Below are positions 1 to 14,641 of a DNA stretch of 64,000 nucleotides, one piece after another. The position numbers and the translations under genes are program-made. The DNA is from Xylocopa sonorina (lineage: Eukaryota > Arthropoda > Insecta > Hymenoptera > Apidae). The stretch is from NCBI RefSeq assembly GCF_050948175.1, contig NW_027490216.1, positions 248,001 to 312,000 on the forward strand. The letters are read 5' to 3'. The number at the start of each line of letters is the position of its first letter. The first letter of the stretch is position 1. Below the pieces are notes generated by a model that did no database searches, was not told the origin of the DNA, and saw only the letters and a list, made by a program, of their open reading frames with translations.

Positions 1-1386
1 AATGAATAATATATCTCATGAAACATAGATATGAGATGCAATACCTCGTTTTAAGAAGCATTTGAACTCTATTTCTTCGATACGTAGACATCTGCAAACG
101 CTATTTCCTTGCAAGGAAGTGTCGCATTTACATTCATTTGAAGTGTAGACGTGGAATACATTACACTTCGCAAATCATGTTATATCTTGCCATGAAACAT
201 AGAAATGAGATGCGATATCGCGTTTTAAGAATCATAAGAACTCTATTGCTACGATACGTAGACATCTGCAAACGCTATTTCCTTGCAAGGAAGTGTCGCA
301 TTTACATTCATTTGAATCGTAGACGAGGAATGCATAACACTTCGCAAATCATATTACATCTTACCATGAAACATAGAAATGAGATGCGATATCGAGTTTT
401 AAGAAGCATTAGAACTCTATTGCTACGATACCTAGGCATCTGCAGACGCTATTTCCTAGCAAGGAAGTGTCGCATTTACATTCATTTGAAGTGTAGACGA
501 GGAATACATGACACTTCGCAAATCATATTATATCTTACCATGAAACATAGAAATGAGATGCGATATCGCGTTTTAAGAAGCATTAGAAAGCTATTGCTAC
601 GATACGTAGACATCTGCAATCGGTATTTCCTTGCAAGGAAGTGTCGCATTTACTTTCATTTGAATCGTAGACGAGGAATGCATAACACTTCGCAATGAAT
701 AATATATCTCATGAAACATAGATATGAGATGCAATATCTCGTTTTAAGAAGCATTTGAACTCTATTTCTTCGATACGTAGACATCTGCAAACGCTATTTC
801 CTTGCAAGGAAGTGTCGCATTTACATTCATTTGAAGTGTAGACGTGGAATACATTACACTTCGCAAATCATGTTATATCTTGCCATGAGACATAGAAATG
901 AGATGCGATATCGCGTTTTAATAATCATAAGAACTCTATTGCTACGATACGTAGACATCTGCAAACGCTATTTCCTTGCAAGGAAGTGTCGCATTTACAT
1001 TCATTTGAATCGTAGACGAGGAATGCATAACACTTCGCAAATCATATTACATCTTACCATGAAACATAGAAATGAGATGCGATATCGAGTTTTAAGAAGC
1101 ATTAGAACTCTATTGCTACGATACCTAGGCATCTGCAGACGCTATTTCCTAGCAAGGAAGTGTCGCATTTACATTCATTTGAAGTGTAGACGAGGAATAC
1201 ATGACACTTCGCAAATCATATTATATCTTACCATGAAACATAGAAATGAGATGCGATATCGCGTTTTAAGAAGCATTAGAAAGCTATTGCTACGATACGT
1301 AGACATCTGCAATCGGTATTTCCTTGCAAGGAAGTGTCGCATTTACTTTCATTTGAATCGTAGACGAGGAATGCATAACACTTCGC
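1..1386 (+). repeat. 4-monomer HOR (693 bp), two tandem copies
   Basis: Bases 1–693 and 694–1386 are the same four-monomer unit (three 174-bp plus one 171-bp monomer). Both begin at AATGAATAATATATCTCATG. I counted three differences: ATACCTCG versus ATATCTCG, CATGAAAC versus CATGAGAC, and TTTTAAGAATC versus TTTTAATAATC. This low divergence points to a recent tandem duplication. Confidence 0.9.
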
Positions 1387-1557
1387 AATGAATAATATAT
1401 CTCATGAAACATAGATATGAGATGCAATATCTCGTTTTAAGAAGCATTTGAACTCTATTTCTTTGATACGTAGACATCTGCAAACGATATTTCCTTGCAA
1501 GGAAGTGTAGCATTTACTTTCATTTGAATCGTGGACGAGGAATGCATAACACTTCGC
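1387..1557 (+). repeat. 171-bp B-type satellite monomer (exemplar)
   Basis: This is a complete 171-bp monomer bounded by AATGAATAATATATCTCATG at 1387 and 1558. It carries private variants: TTTCTTTGATACG, AAACGATATTTCC, GTGTAGCATTTACTTTC and GTGGACGAGG. The same private monomer recurs at 6938–7108 and 7976–8146, and again near 19.96–20.13 kb, marking copies of one ancestral HOR. B-type monomers contain ATCTCAT and ATGAGAT as a 7-bp inverted repeat flanking GAAACATAGAT, which 174-bp monomers lack. Confidence 0.85.
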
Positions 1558-2776
1558 AATGAATAATATATCTCATGAAACATAGATATGAGATGCAATA
1601 TCTCGTTTTAAGAAGCATTAGAACTCTATTGCTACGATACCTAGACATCTGCAGACGCTATTTCCTAGCAAGGAAGGGTCGCATTTACATTCATTTGAAG
1701 TGTAGACGAGGAATACATAACACTTCGCAAATCATGTTATATCTTACCATGAAACATAGAAATGAGATGCGATATCGCGTTTTAAGAATCATAAGAACTC
1801 TATTGCTACGATACGTAGACATCTGCAAACGCTATTTCCTTGCAAGGAAGTGTCGCATTTACATTCATTTGAATCGTAGACGAGGAATGCATAACACTTC
1901 GCAAATCATATTACATCTTACCATGAAACATAGAAATGAGATGCGATATCGAGCTTTAAGAAGCATTAGAACTCTATTGCTACGATACCTAGACATCTGC
2001 AGACGCTATTTCCTAGCAAGGAAGTGTCGCATTTACATTCATTTGAATCATAGACGAGGAGTGCATAACTCTTCGCAAATCATATTATATCTTACCATGA
2101 AACATAGAAATGAGATGCGATATCGAGTTTTAAGAAGCATTAGAACTCTATTGCTACGATACCTAGACATCTGCAGACGCTATTTCCTAGCAAGGAAGGG
2201 TCGCATTTACATTCATTTGAAGTGTAGACGAGGAATACATAACACTTCGCAAAACATGTTATATCTTACCATGGAACATAGAAATGAGATGCGATATCGC
2301 GTTTTAAGAATCATATGAACTCTATTGCTGCGATACGTAGACATCTGCAATTGCTATTTCCTACCAAGGAAGTGTCGCATTTACATTCATTTGAAGTGTA
2401 GACGAGGAATACATGATACTTCGCGAATCATATTATATCTTACCATGAAACATAGAAATGAGATGCGATATCGCGTTTTAAGAAGCATTAGAACACTATT
2501 GCTACGATAGGTAGACATCTGCAAACGCTATTTCCTAGCGAGGAAGTATCGCATTCACATTCATTTGAAGTGTAGACGAGGAATACATGGCACTTCGCAA
2601 ATCATATTATGTCTTACCATGAAACATAGAAATGAGATGCGATATCGCGTTTTAAGAAGCAATAGAAAGCTATTGCTAACGATACGTAGGCATCTGCAAA
2701 CGCTATTTCCTAGCGAGGAAGTGTCGCATTCACATTGATTTGAAGTGTAGACGAGGAATACATAACACTTCGCAAA
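1387..2776 (+). repeat. Long HOR segment duplicated at 7976–9365
   Basis: About 1.39 kb here recurs at a constant offset of 6589 bp, shown by matching landmarks at 1575/8164 and 2325/8914, including the shared private variants TTGCTATTTCCTACC and CACTATTGCTACGATAGG. Identity breaks after the last GAATACATAACACTTCGCAA. This copy continues ATCATGTTATAAC while the other continues TGAAAAATATATC, so the downstream copy was joined to a different block (see 3296–4420). Confidence 0.8.
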
Positions 2777-2959
2777 TCATGTTATAACTTACCATGAAAC
2801 ATAGAAACGAGATGCGATATCGCGTTTTAAGAATCATATGAACTCTATTGCTACGATACGTAGACATCTGTAAACGCTATTTCCTAGCAAGGAAGTGTCG
2901 CATTTACATTCATTTGAAGTGTAGACGAGGAATACATAACACTTCGCAAATCATATTAC

Positions 2960-5900
2960 ATCTTACCATGAAACATAGAAATGAGATGCGATATCGCGTT
3001 TTAAGAAGCATTAGAACTCTATTGTTACGATACCTAGACATCTGCAGACGCTATTTCCTAGCAAGGAAGTCTCGCATTTACATTCATTTGAAGTGTAGAC
3101 GAAGAATACATGACACTTCGCAAATCATATAATATCTTACCATGAAACATGGAAATGAGATGCGACTTCGCGTTTTAAGAAGCATTAGAAAGCTATTGCT
3201 ACGATACGTAGACATCTGCAATCGCTATTTCCTTGCAAGGAAGTGTCGCATTTACTTTCATTTGAATCGTAGACGAGGAATGCACAACACTTCGCAATGA
3301 AAAATATATCTCATGAAACATAGATATGAGATGCAATATCTCGTTTTAAGAAGCATTTGAACACTATTGCTTCGATACGTAGACATCTGCAAACGCTATT
3401 TCCTAGCGAGGATGTATCGCATTCACATTCATTTGTAGTGTAGACGAAGAATACATGACACTTCGCAAATCATGTTATATCTTACCATGAAACATAGAAA
3501 TGAGATGCGATATCGCGTTTTAAGAAGCATTAGAAAGCTATTGCTACGATACGTAGACATCTGCAATCGCTATTTCCTTGCAAGGAAGTGTCGCATTTAC
3601 TTTCATTTCAATCGTAGACGAGGAATGCATAACACTTCGCAATGAAAAATATATCTCATGAAACGTAGATATGAGATGCGATATCTCGTTTTAAGAAGCA
3701 TTTGAACACTATTGCTTCGATACGTAGACATCTGCAAACGCTATTTCCTTGCAAGGAAGTGTCGCACTTACATTCATTTGAAGTGTAGACGAGGAATACA
3801 TAACACTTCGCAAATAATGTTATATCTTGCCATGACACATAGAAATGAGATGCGACATCGCGTTTTAAGAATCATAAGAACTCTATTGCTACGATACGTA
3901 GACATCTGCAAACGCTATTTCCTAGCAAGGAAGTGACGCATTTACATTCACTTGAATCGTAGACGAGGAATGCATAACACTTCGCAAATCATATTAGATC
4001 TTACCATGAAACATAGAAATGAGATGCGATATCGAGTTTTAAGAAGCATTAGAACTCTATTGCTACGATACCTAGACATCTGCAGACGCTATTTCCTAGC
4101 AAGCAAGGGTCGCATTTACATTCATTTGAAGTGTAGACGAGGAATACATAACACTTCGCAAATCATGTTATATCTTACCATGAAACATAGAAATGAGATG
4201 CGATATCGCGTTTTAAGAATCATAAGAACTCTATTGCTACGATACGTAGACATCTGCAAACGCTATATCCTTGCAAGGAAGTGTCGCATTTACATTCATT
4301 TGAATCGTAGACGAGGAATGCATAACACTTCGCAAATCATATTACATCTTACCATGAAACATAGAAATGAGATGCGATATCGAGCTTTAAGAAGCATTAG
4401 AACTCTATTGCTACGATACCTAGACATATGCAGACGCTATTTCCTAGCAAGGAAGTGTCGCATTTACATTCATTTGAATCATAGACGAGGAGTGCATAAC
4501 TCTTCGCAAATCATATTATATCTTACCATGAAACATAGAAATGAGATGCGATATCGAGTTTTAAGAAGCATTAGAACTCTATTGCTACGATACCTAGACA
4601 TCTGCAGACGCTATTTCCTAGCAAGGAAGGGTCGCATTTACATTCATTTGAAGTGTAGACGAGGAATACATAACACTTCGCAAAACATGTTATATCTTAC
4701 CATGGAACATAGAAATGAGATGCGATATCGCGTTTTAAGAATCATATGAACTCTATTGCTGCGATACGTAGACATCTGCAATTGCTATTTCCTACCAAGG
4801 AAGTGTCGCATTTACATTCATTTGAAGTGTAGACGAGGAATACATGATACTTCGCGAATCATATTATATCTTACCATGAAACATAGAAATGAGATGCGAT
4901 ATCGCGTTTTAAGAAGCATTAGAACTCTATTGTTACGATACCTAGACATCTGCAGACGCTATTTCCTAGCAAGGAAGTCTCGCATTTACATTCATTTGAA
5001 GTGTAGACGAAGAATACATGACACTTCGCAAATCATATAATATCTTACCATGAAACATGGAAATGAGATGCGACTTCGCGTTTTAAGAAGCATTAGAAAG
5101 CTATTGCTACGATACGTAGACATCTGCAATCGCTATTTCCTTGCAAGGAAGTGTCGCATTTACTTTCATTTGAATCGTAGACGAGGAATGCACAACACTT
5201 CGCAATGAAAAATATATCTCATGAAACATAGATATGAGATGCAATATCTCGTTTTAAGAAGCATTTGAACACTATTGCTTCGATACGTAGACATCTGCAA
5301 ACGCTATTTCCTAGCGGGGATGTATCGCATTCACATTCATTTGTAGTGTAGACGAAGAATACATGACACTTCGCAAATCATGTTATATCTTACCATGAAA
5401 CATAGAAATGAGATGCGATATCGCGTTTTAAGAAGCATTAGAAAGCTATTGCTACGATACGTAGACATCTGCAATCGCTATTTCCTTGCAAGGAAGTGTC
5501 GCATTTACTTTCATTTGAATCGTAGACGAGGAATGCATAACACTTCGCAATGAAAAATATATCTCATGAAACGTAGATATGAGATGCGATATCTCGTTTT
5601 AAGAAGGATTTGAACACTATTGCTTCGATACGTAGACATCTGCAAACGCTATTTCCTTGCAAGGAAGTGTCGCACTTACATTCATTTGAAGTGTAGACGA
5701 GGAATACATAACACTTCGCAAATCATGTTATATTTTGCCATGACACATAGAAATGAGATGCGACATCGCGTTTTAAGAATCATAAGAACTCTATTGCTAC
5801 GATACGTAGACATCTGCAAACGCTATTTCCTAGCAAGGAAGTGACGCATTTACATTCACTTGAATCGTAGACGAGGAATGCATAACACTTCGCAAATCAT

Positions 5901-6030
5901 ATTAGATCTTACCATGAAACATAGAAATGAGATGCGATATCGAGTTTTAAGAAGCATTAGAACTCTATTGCTACGATACCTAGACATCTGCAGACGCTAT
6001 TTCCTAGCAAGGAAGGGTCGCATTTACATT
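2960..6030 (+). repeat. 11-monomer HOR (1908 bp spacing), about 1.6 copies
   Basis: Landmarks repeat at 1908 bp: the private ATAATATCTTACCATGAAACATGG segment near 3130 and 5040, GTAGTGTAGACGAAG near 3434 and 5343, and CACTTGAATCGTAGACG near 3950 and 5858. The copies separate near 4118 and 6026, where the second copy has gained one extra 174-bp monomer. The part from about 3296 to 4420 recurs again at 9363–10403 (offset 6067). Confidence 0.75.
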
Positions 6031-6639
6031 CACTTGAATCGTAGACGAGGAATGCATAACACTTCGCAAATCATATTAGATCTTACCATGAAACATAGAA
6101 ATGAGATGCGATATCGAGTTTTAAGAAGCATTAGAACTCTATTGCTACGATACCTAGACATCTGCAGACGCTATTTCCTAGCAAGGAAGGGTCGCATTTA
6201 CATTCATTTGAAGTGTAGACGAGGAATACATAACACTTCGCAAATCATGTTATATCTTACCATGAAACATAGAAATGAGATGCGATATCGCGTTTTAAGA
6301 ATCATAAGAACTCTATTGCTACGATACGTAGACATCTGCAAACGCTATTTCCTTGCAAGGAAGTGTCGCATTTACATTCATTTGAATCGTAGACGAGGAA
6401 TGCATAACACTTCGCAAATCATATTACATCTTACCATGAAACATAGAAATGAGATGCGATATCGAGCTTTAAGAAGCATTAGAACTCTATTGCTACGATA
6501 CCTAGACATATGCAGACGCTATTTCCTTGCAAGGAAGTGTCGCATTTACATTCATTTGAATCGTAGACGAGGAATGCATAACACTTCGCAAATCATATTA
6601 CATCTTACCATGAAACATAGAAATGAGATGCGATATCGA

Positions 6640-8753
6640 GTTTTAAGAAGCATTAGAACTCTATTGCTACGATACCTAGGCATCTGCAGACGCTATTTCC
6701 TAGCAAGGAAGTGTCGCATTTACATTCATTTGAAGTGTAGACGAGGAATACATGACACTTCGCAAATCATATTATATCTTACCATGAAACATAGAAATGA
6801 GATGCGATATCGCGTTTTAAGAAGCATTAGAAAGCTATTGCTACGATACGTAGACATCTGCAATCGGTATTTCCTTGCAAGGAAGTGTCGCATTTACTTT
6901 CATTTGAATCGTAGACGAGGAATGCATAACACTTCGCAATGAATAATATATCTCATGAAACATAGATATGAGATGCAATATCTCGTTTTAAGAAGCATTT
7001 GAACTCTATTTCTTTGATACGTAGACATCTGCAAACGATATTTCCTTGCAAGGAAGTGTAGCATTTACTTTCATTTGAATCGTGGACGAGGAATGCATAA
7101 CACTTCGCAATGAATAATATATCTCATGAAACATAGATATGAGATGCAATATCTCGTTTTAAGAAGCATTAGAACTCTATTGCTACGATACCTAGACATC
7201 TGCAGACGCTATTTCCTAGCAAGGAAGGGTCGCATTTACATTCATTTGAAGTGTAGACGAGGAATACATAACACTTCGCAAATCATGTTATATCTTACCA
7301 TGAAACATAGAAATGAGATGCGATATCGCGTTTTAAGAATCATAAGAACTCTATTGCTACGATACGTAGACATCTGCAAACGCTATTTCCTTGCAAGGAA
7401 GTGTCGCATTTACATTCATTTGAATCGTAGACGAGGAATGCATAACACTTCGCAAATCATATTACATCTTACCATGAAACATAGAAATGAGATGCGATAT
7501 CGAGCTTTAAGAAGCATTAGAACTCTATTGCTACGATACCTAGACATCTGCAGACGCTATTTCCTAGCAAGGAAGTGTCGCATTTACATTCATTTGAATC
7601 ATAGACGAGGAGTGCATAACTCTTCGCAAATCATATTATATCTTACCATGAAACATAGAAATGAGATGCGATATCGAGTTTTAAGAAGCATTAGAACTCT
7701 ATTGCTACGATACCTAGGCATCTGCAGACGCTATTTCCTAGCAAGGAAGTGTCGCATTTACATTCATTTGAAGTGTAGACGAGGAATACATGACACTTCG
7801 CAAATCATATTATATCTTACCATGAAACATAGAAATGAGATGCGATATCGCGTTTTAAGAAGCATTAGAAAGCTATTGCTACGATACGTAGACATCTGCA
7901 ATCGGTATTTCCTTGCAAGGAAGTGTCGCATTTACTTTCATTTGAATCGTAGACGAGGAATGCATAACACTTCGCAATGAATAATATATCTCATGAAACA
8001 TAGATATGAGATGCAATATCTCGTTTTAAGAAGCATTTGAACTCTATTTCTTTGATACGTAGACATCTGCAAACGATATTTCCTTGCAAGGAAGTGTAGC
8101 ATTTACTTTCATTTGAATCGTGGACGAGGAATGCATAACACTTCGCAATGAATAATATATCTCATGAAACATAGATATGAGATGCAATATCTCGTTTTAA
8201 GAAGCATTAGAACTCTATTGCTACGATACCTAGACATCTGCAGACGCTATTTCCTAGCAAGGAAGGGTCGCATTTACATTCATTTGAAGTGTAGACGAGG
8301 AATACATAACACTTCGCAAATCATGTTATATCTTACCATGAAACATAGAAATGAGATGCGATATCGCGTTTTAAGAATCATAAGAACTCTATTGCTACGA
8401 TACGTAGACATCTGCAAACGCTATTTCCTTGCAAGGAAGTGTCGCATTTACATTCATTTGAATCGTAGACGAGGAATGCATAACACTTCGCAAATCATAT
8501 TACATCTTACCATGAAACATAGAAATGAGATGCGATATCGAGCTTTAAGAAGCATTAGAACTCTATTGCTACGATACCTAGACATCTGCAGACGCTATTT
8601 CCTAGCAAGGAAGTGTCGCATTTACATTCATTTGAATCATAGACGAGGAGTGCATAACTCTTCGCAAATCATATTATATCTTACCATGAAACATAGAAAT
8701 GAGATGCGATATCGAGTTTTAAGAAGCATTAGAACTCTATTGCTACGATACCT
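6640..8753 (+). repeat. 6-monomer HOR (1038 bp), two tandem copies
   Basis: The private 171-bp monomer at 6938 and 7976, and the flanking blocks at 7126 and 8164, are spaced exactly 1038 bp apart (four 174-bp plus two 171-bp monomers). The copies diverge near 7715 and 8753 (CTAGGCATC versus CTAGACATC). The exact edges within monomers are approximate. Confidence 0.75.
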
Positions 8754-10648
8754 AGACATCTGCAGACGCTATTTCCTAGCAAGGAAGGGTCGCATTTACA
8801 TTCATTTGAAGTGTAGACGAGGAATACATAACACTTCGCAAAACATGTTATATCTTACCATGGAACATAGAAATGAGATGCGATATCGCGTTTTAAGAAT
8901 CATATGAACTCTATTGCTGCGATACGTAGACATCTGCAATTGCTATTTCCTACCAAGGAAGTGTCGCATTTACATTCATTTGAAGTGTAGACGAGGAATA
9001 CATGATACTTCGCGAATCATATTATATCTTACCATGAAACATAGAAATGAGATGCGATATCGCGTTTTAAGAAGCATTAGAACACTATTGCTACGATAGG
9101 TAGACATCTGCAAACGCTATTTCCTAGCGAGGAAGTATCGCATTCACATTCATTTGAAGTGTAGACGAGGAATACATGGCACTTCGCAAATCATATTATG
9201 TCTTACCATGAAACATAGAAATGAGATGCGATATCGCGTTTTAAGAAGCAATAGAAAGCTATTGCTAACGATACGTAGGCATCTGCAAACGCTATTTCCT
9301 AGCGAGGAAGTGTCGCATTCACATTGATTTGAAGTGTAGACGAGGAATACATAACACTTCGCAATGAAAAATATATCTCATGAAACATAGATATGAGATG
9401 CAATATCTCGTTTTAAGAAGCATTTGAACACTATTGCTTCGATACGTAGACATCTGCAAACGCTATTCCCTAGCGAGGATGTATCGCATTCACATTCATT
9501 TGTAGTGTAGACGAAGAATACATGACACTTCGCAAATCATGTTATATCTTACCATGAAACATAGAAATGAGATGCGATATCGCGTTTTAAGAAGCATTAG
9601 AAAGCTATTGCTACGATACGTAGACATCTGCAATCGCTATTTCCTTGCAAGGAAGTGTCGCATTTACTTTCATTTGAATCGTAGACGAGGAATGCATAAC
9701 ACTTCGCAATGAAAAATATATCTCATGAAACGTAGATATGAGATGCGATATCTCGTTTTAAGAAGCATTTGAACACTATTGCTTCGATACGTAGACATCT
9801 GCAAACGCTATTTCCTTGCAAGGAAGTGTCGCACTTACATTCATTTGAAGTGTAGACGAGGAATACATAACACTTCGCAAATAATGTTATATCTTGCCAT
9901 GACACATAGAAATGAGATGCGACATCGCGTTTTAAGAATCATAAGAACTCTATTGCTACGATACGTAGACATCTGCAAACGCTATTTCCTAGCAAGGAAG
10001 TGACGCATTTACATTCACTTGAATCGTAGACGAGGAATGCATAACACTTCGCAAATCATATTAGATCTTACCATGAAACATAGAAATGAGATGCGATATC
10101 GAGTTTTAAGAAGCATTAGAACTCTATTGCTACGATACCTAGACATCTGCAGACGCTATTTCCTAGCAAGGAAGGGTCGCATTTACATTCATTTGAAGTG
10201 TAGACGAGGAATACATAACACTTCGCAAATCATGTTATATCTTACCATGAAACATAGAAATGAGATGCGATATCGCGTTTTAAGAATCATAAGAACTCTA
10301 TTGCTACGATACGTAGACATCTGCAAACGCTATTTCCTTGCAAGGAAGTGTCGCATTTACATTCATTTGAATCGTAGACGAGGAATGCATAACACTTCGC
10401 AATGAATATTATATCTTATCATGAAACATAGAGATGCGATGCAATATCTCGTTTTAAGAAGCATTTGAACTCTATTGCTTCGATACGTAGACATCTGCAA
10501 ACGCTATTTCCTTGCAAGGAAGTGTCGCATATACATTCATTTGAATTGTAGACGGGGAATACATGATACTTCGCAAATCATATTATATCTTACCATGAAA
10601 CATAGAAATGAGATGCGATATCGCGTTTTAAGAAGCATTTGAACTCTA
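8754..10648 (+). repeat. Chimeric satellite block joining two older HOR segments
   Basis: This is satellite only. Up to about 9365 it matches 2165–2776 at offset 6589. From about 9363 to 10403 it matches about 3296–4336 at offset 6067. The junction falls in the CACTTCGCAA stretch shared by both monomer classes. After 10403 a variant linker, TGAATATTATATCTTATC, begins a new monomer group. Confidence 0.7.
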
Positions 10649-13600
10649 TTGCTTCGATACGTAGACATCTGCAAACGCTATTTCCTTGCAAGGAAGTGTC
10701 TCATTTACATTCATTTGAGGTGTAGACGAGGAATACATGACACTTCGCAAATCATATTATATCTTACCTTGAAACATAGAAACGAGATGCGATATCGCGT
10801 TTTAAGAAGCATTAGAAAGCTATTGCTACGATACGTAGACATCTGCAAACGCTATTTCCTTGCAAGGAAGTGTCGCATTTACATTCATTTGAAGTGTAGA
10901 CGAGGAATACGTGACACTTCGCAAATCATATTATATCTTACCATGAAACATAGAAATGAGATGCGATATCGCGTTTTAAGAAGCATTAGAAAGCTATTGC
11001 TAACGATACGTAGACATCTGCAAACGCTATTTCCTAGCGAGGAAGCATCGCATTCACATTCATTTGAAGTGTAGACGAGGAATACATGACACTTCGCAAA
11101 TCATATTATATCTTACCATGAAACATAGAAATGAGATGCGATATCGCGTTTTAAGAAGCATTAGAAAGCTATTGCTACGATACGTAGACATCTGCAATCG
11201 GTATTTCCTTGCAAGGAAGTGTCGCATTTACTTTCATTTGAATCGTGGACGAGGAATGCATAACACTTCGCAATGAATAATATATCTCATGAAACATAGA
11301 TATGAGATGCAATATCTCGTTTTAAGAAGCATTTGAACTCTCTTTCTTCGATACGTAGACATCTGCAAACGCTATTTCCTTGCAAGGAAGTGTCGCATTT
11401 ACATTCATTTGAAGTGTAGACGTGGAATACATAACACTTCGCAAATCATGTTATATCTTGCCATGAAACATAGAAATGAGATGCGATATCGCGTTTTAAG
11501 TATCATAAGAACTCTATTGCTACGATACGTAGACATCTGCAAACGCTATTTCCTTGCAAGGAAGTGTCGCATTTACATTCATTTGAATCGTAGACGAGGA
11601 ATGCATAACACTTCGCAAATCATATTACATCTTACCATGAAACATAGAAATGAGATGCGATATCGAGCTTTAGGAAGCATTAGAACTCTATTGCTACGAT
11701 ACCTAGACATCTGCAGACGCTATTTCCTAGCAAGGAAGTGTCGCATTTACATTCATTTGAATCATAGACGAGGAGTGCATAACTCTTCGCAAATCATATT
11801 ACATCTTACCATGAAACATAGAAATGAGATGCGATATCGAGTTTTAAGAAGCATTAGAACTCTATTGCTACGATACCTAGACATCTGCAGACGCTATTTC
11901 CTAGCAAGGAAGGGTCGCATTTACGTTCATTTGAAGTGTAGACGAGGAATACATAACACTTCGCAAATCATGTTATATCTTACCATGGAACATAGAAATG
12001 AGATGCGATATCGCGTTTTAAGAATCATATGAACTCTATTGCTGCGATACGTAGACATCTGCAATCGCTATTTCCTAGCAAAGAAGTGTCGCATTTACAT
12101 TCATTTGAAGTGTAGGCGAGAAATACGTAACACTTCGCAAATCATATTATATCTTACCATGAAACATAGAAATGAGATGCGATATCGCATTTTAAGAAAC
12201 ATTAGAACTCTATTGCTACGATACCTAGACATCTGCAGACGCTATTTCCTAGCAAGGAAGTGTCGCATTTACATTCATTTGAAGTGTGGACGAGGAATAC
12301 ATGATACTTCGCAAATCATATTATATCTTACCATGAAACATAGAAATGAGATGCGATATCGCGTTTTAAGAAGCATTTGAACTCTATTTCTTCGATACGT
12401 AGATATCTGCAAACGCTATTTCCTTGCAAGGAAGTGTCGCATTTACATTCATTTGAAGTGTAGACGTGGAATACATAACTCTTCGCAAATCATATTATAT
12501 CTTACCATGAAACATAGAAATGAGATGCGATATCGAGTTTTGAGAAGCATTAGAACTCTATTGCTACGATACCTAGACATCTGCAGACGCTATTTCCTAG
12601 CAAGGAAGGGTCGCATTTACATTCATTTGAAGTGTAGACGAGGAATACATTACACTTCGCAAATCATGTTATATCTTACCATGGAACATAGAAATGAGAT
12701 GCGATATCGCGTTTTAAGAAGCATTAGAACTCTATTGCTACGATACGAAGACGTCTGCAAACGCTATTTCCTAGCGAGGAGGTGTCGCATTCACATTCAT
12801 ATGAAGTGTAGACGAGGAATACATAACAATTCGCAAATCATGTTATATCTTACCATGAAACATAGAAATGAGATGCAATATCGCGTTTTAAGAATCATAA
12901 GAACTCTATTGCTACGATACGTAGACATCTGCAAACGCTATTTCCTTGCGAGGAAGTGTCGCATTTACATTCATCTGAAGCGTAGACGAGGAATACATGA
13001 CACCTCGCAAATCATATTATATCTTACCATGAAACATAGAAATGAGATGCGATGTCGCGTTTTAAGAAGCATTAGAAAGCTATTGCTACGATACGTAGAC
13101 ATTCTGCAATCGGTATTTCCTTGCAAGGAAGTGTCGCATTTACTTTCATTTGAATCGTGAACGAGGAATGCATAACACTTCGCAATGAATAATATATCTC
13201 ATGAAACATAGATATGAGATGCAATATCTCGTTTTAAGAAGCATTTGAAATCTATTTCTTCGATACGTAGACATCTGCAAACGCTATTTCCTTGCAAGGA
13301 AGTGTCGCATTTACATTCATTTGAAGTGTAGACGTGGAATACATTACACTTCGCAAATCATGTTATATCTTGCCATGAAACATAGAAATGAGATGCGATA
13401 TCGCGTTTTAAGAATCATAAGAACTCTATTGCTACGATACGTAGACATCTGCAAACGCTATTTCCTTGCAAGGAAGTGTCGCATTTACATTCATTTGAAT
13501 CGTAGACGAGGAATGCATAACACTTCGCAATGAATATTATATCTTATCATGAAACATAGAGATGCGATGCAATATCTCGTTTTAAGAAGCATTTGAACTC

Positions 13601-14230
13601 TATTGCTTCGATACGTAGACATCTGCAAACGCTATTTCCTTGCAAGGAAGTGTCGCATATACATTCATTTGAATTGTAGACGGGGAATACATGATACTTC
13701 GCAAATCATATTATATCTTACCTTGAAACATAGAAATGAGATGCGATATCGCGTTTTAAGAAGCATTAGAAAGCTATTGCTACGATACGTAGACATCTGC
13801 AAACGCTATTTCCTTGCAAGGAAGTGTCGCATTTACATTCATTTGAAGTGTAGACGAGGAATACGTGACACTTCGCAAATCATATTATATCTTACCATGA
13901 AACATAGAAATGAGATGCGATATCGCGTTTTAAGAAGCATTAGAAAGCTATTGCTAACGATACGTAGACATCTGCAAACGCTATTTCCTAGCGAGGAAGT
14001 ATCGCATTCACATTCATTTGAAGTGTAGACGAGGAATACATGACACTTCGCAAATCATATTATATCTTACCATGAAACATAGAAATGAAATGCGATATCG
14101 CGTTTTAAGAAGCATTAGAATGCTATTGCTACGATACGTAGACATCTGCAATCGGTATTTCCTTGCAAGGAAGTACCGCATTTACTTTCATTTGAATCGT
14201 AGACGAGGAATGCATAACACTTCGCAATGA
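10649..14230 (+). repeat. 17-monomer-spaced duplicate blocks (2954 bp)
   Basis: The group at 10649–11276 recurs at 13603–14230 with an offset of 2954 bp. Both copies contain a monomer with GAATACGTGACACTTCGC, followed by the +1 variant GCTAACGATACG that breaks the reading frame. Between them lie ordinary monomers, including one with a lone inserted T (GACATTCTGC near 13099). Copies show scattered substitutions, so this duplication looks older than those at 28–48 kb. Confidence 0.7.
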
Positions 14231-14641
14231 ATAATATATCTCATGAAACATAGATATGAGATGCAATATCTCGTTTTAAGAAGCATTTGAACTCTATTTC
14301 TTCGATACGTAGACATCTGCAAACGCTATTTCCTTGCAAGGAAGTGTAGCATTTACATTCATTTGAAGTGTAGACGTGGAATACATAACTCTTCGCAAAT
14401 CATATGATATCTTACCATGAAACATAGAAATGGGATGCGATATCGCATTTTAAGAAACATTAGAACTCTATTGCTACGATACCTAGACATCTGCAGACGC
14501 AATTTCCTAGCAAGGAAGTGTCGCATTTACATTCATTTGAAGTGTGGACGAGGAATACATGATACTTCGCAAATCATATTATATCTTACCATGAAACATA
14601 GAAATGAGATGCGATATCGCGTTTTAAGAAGCATTAGAACA

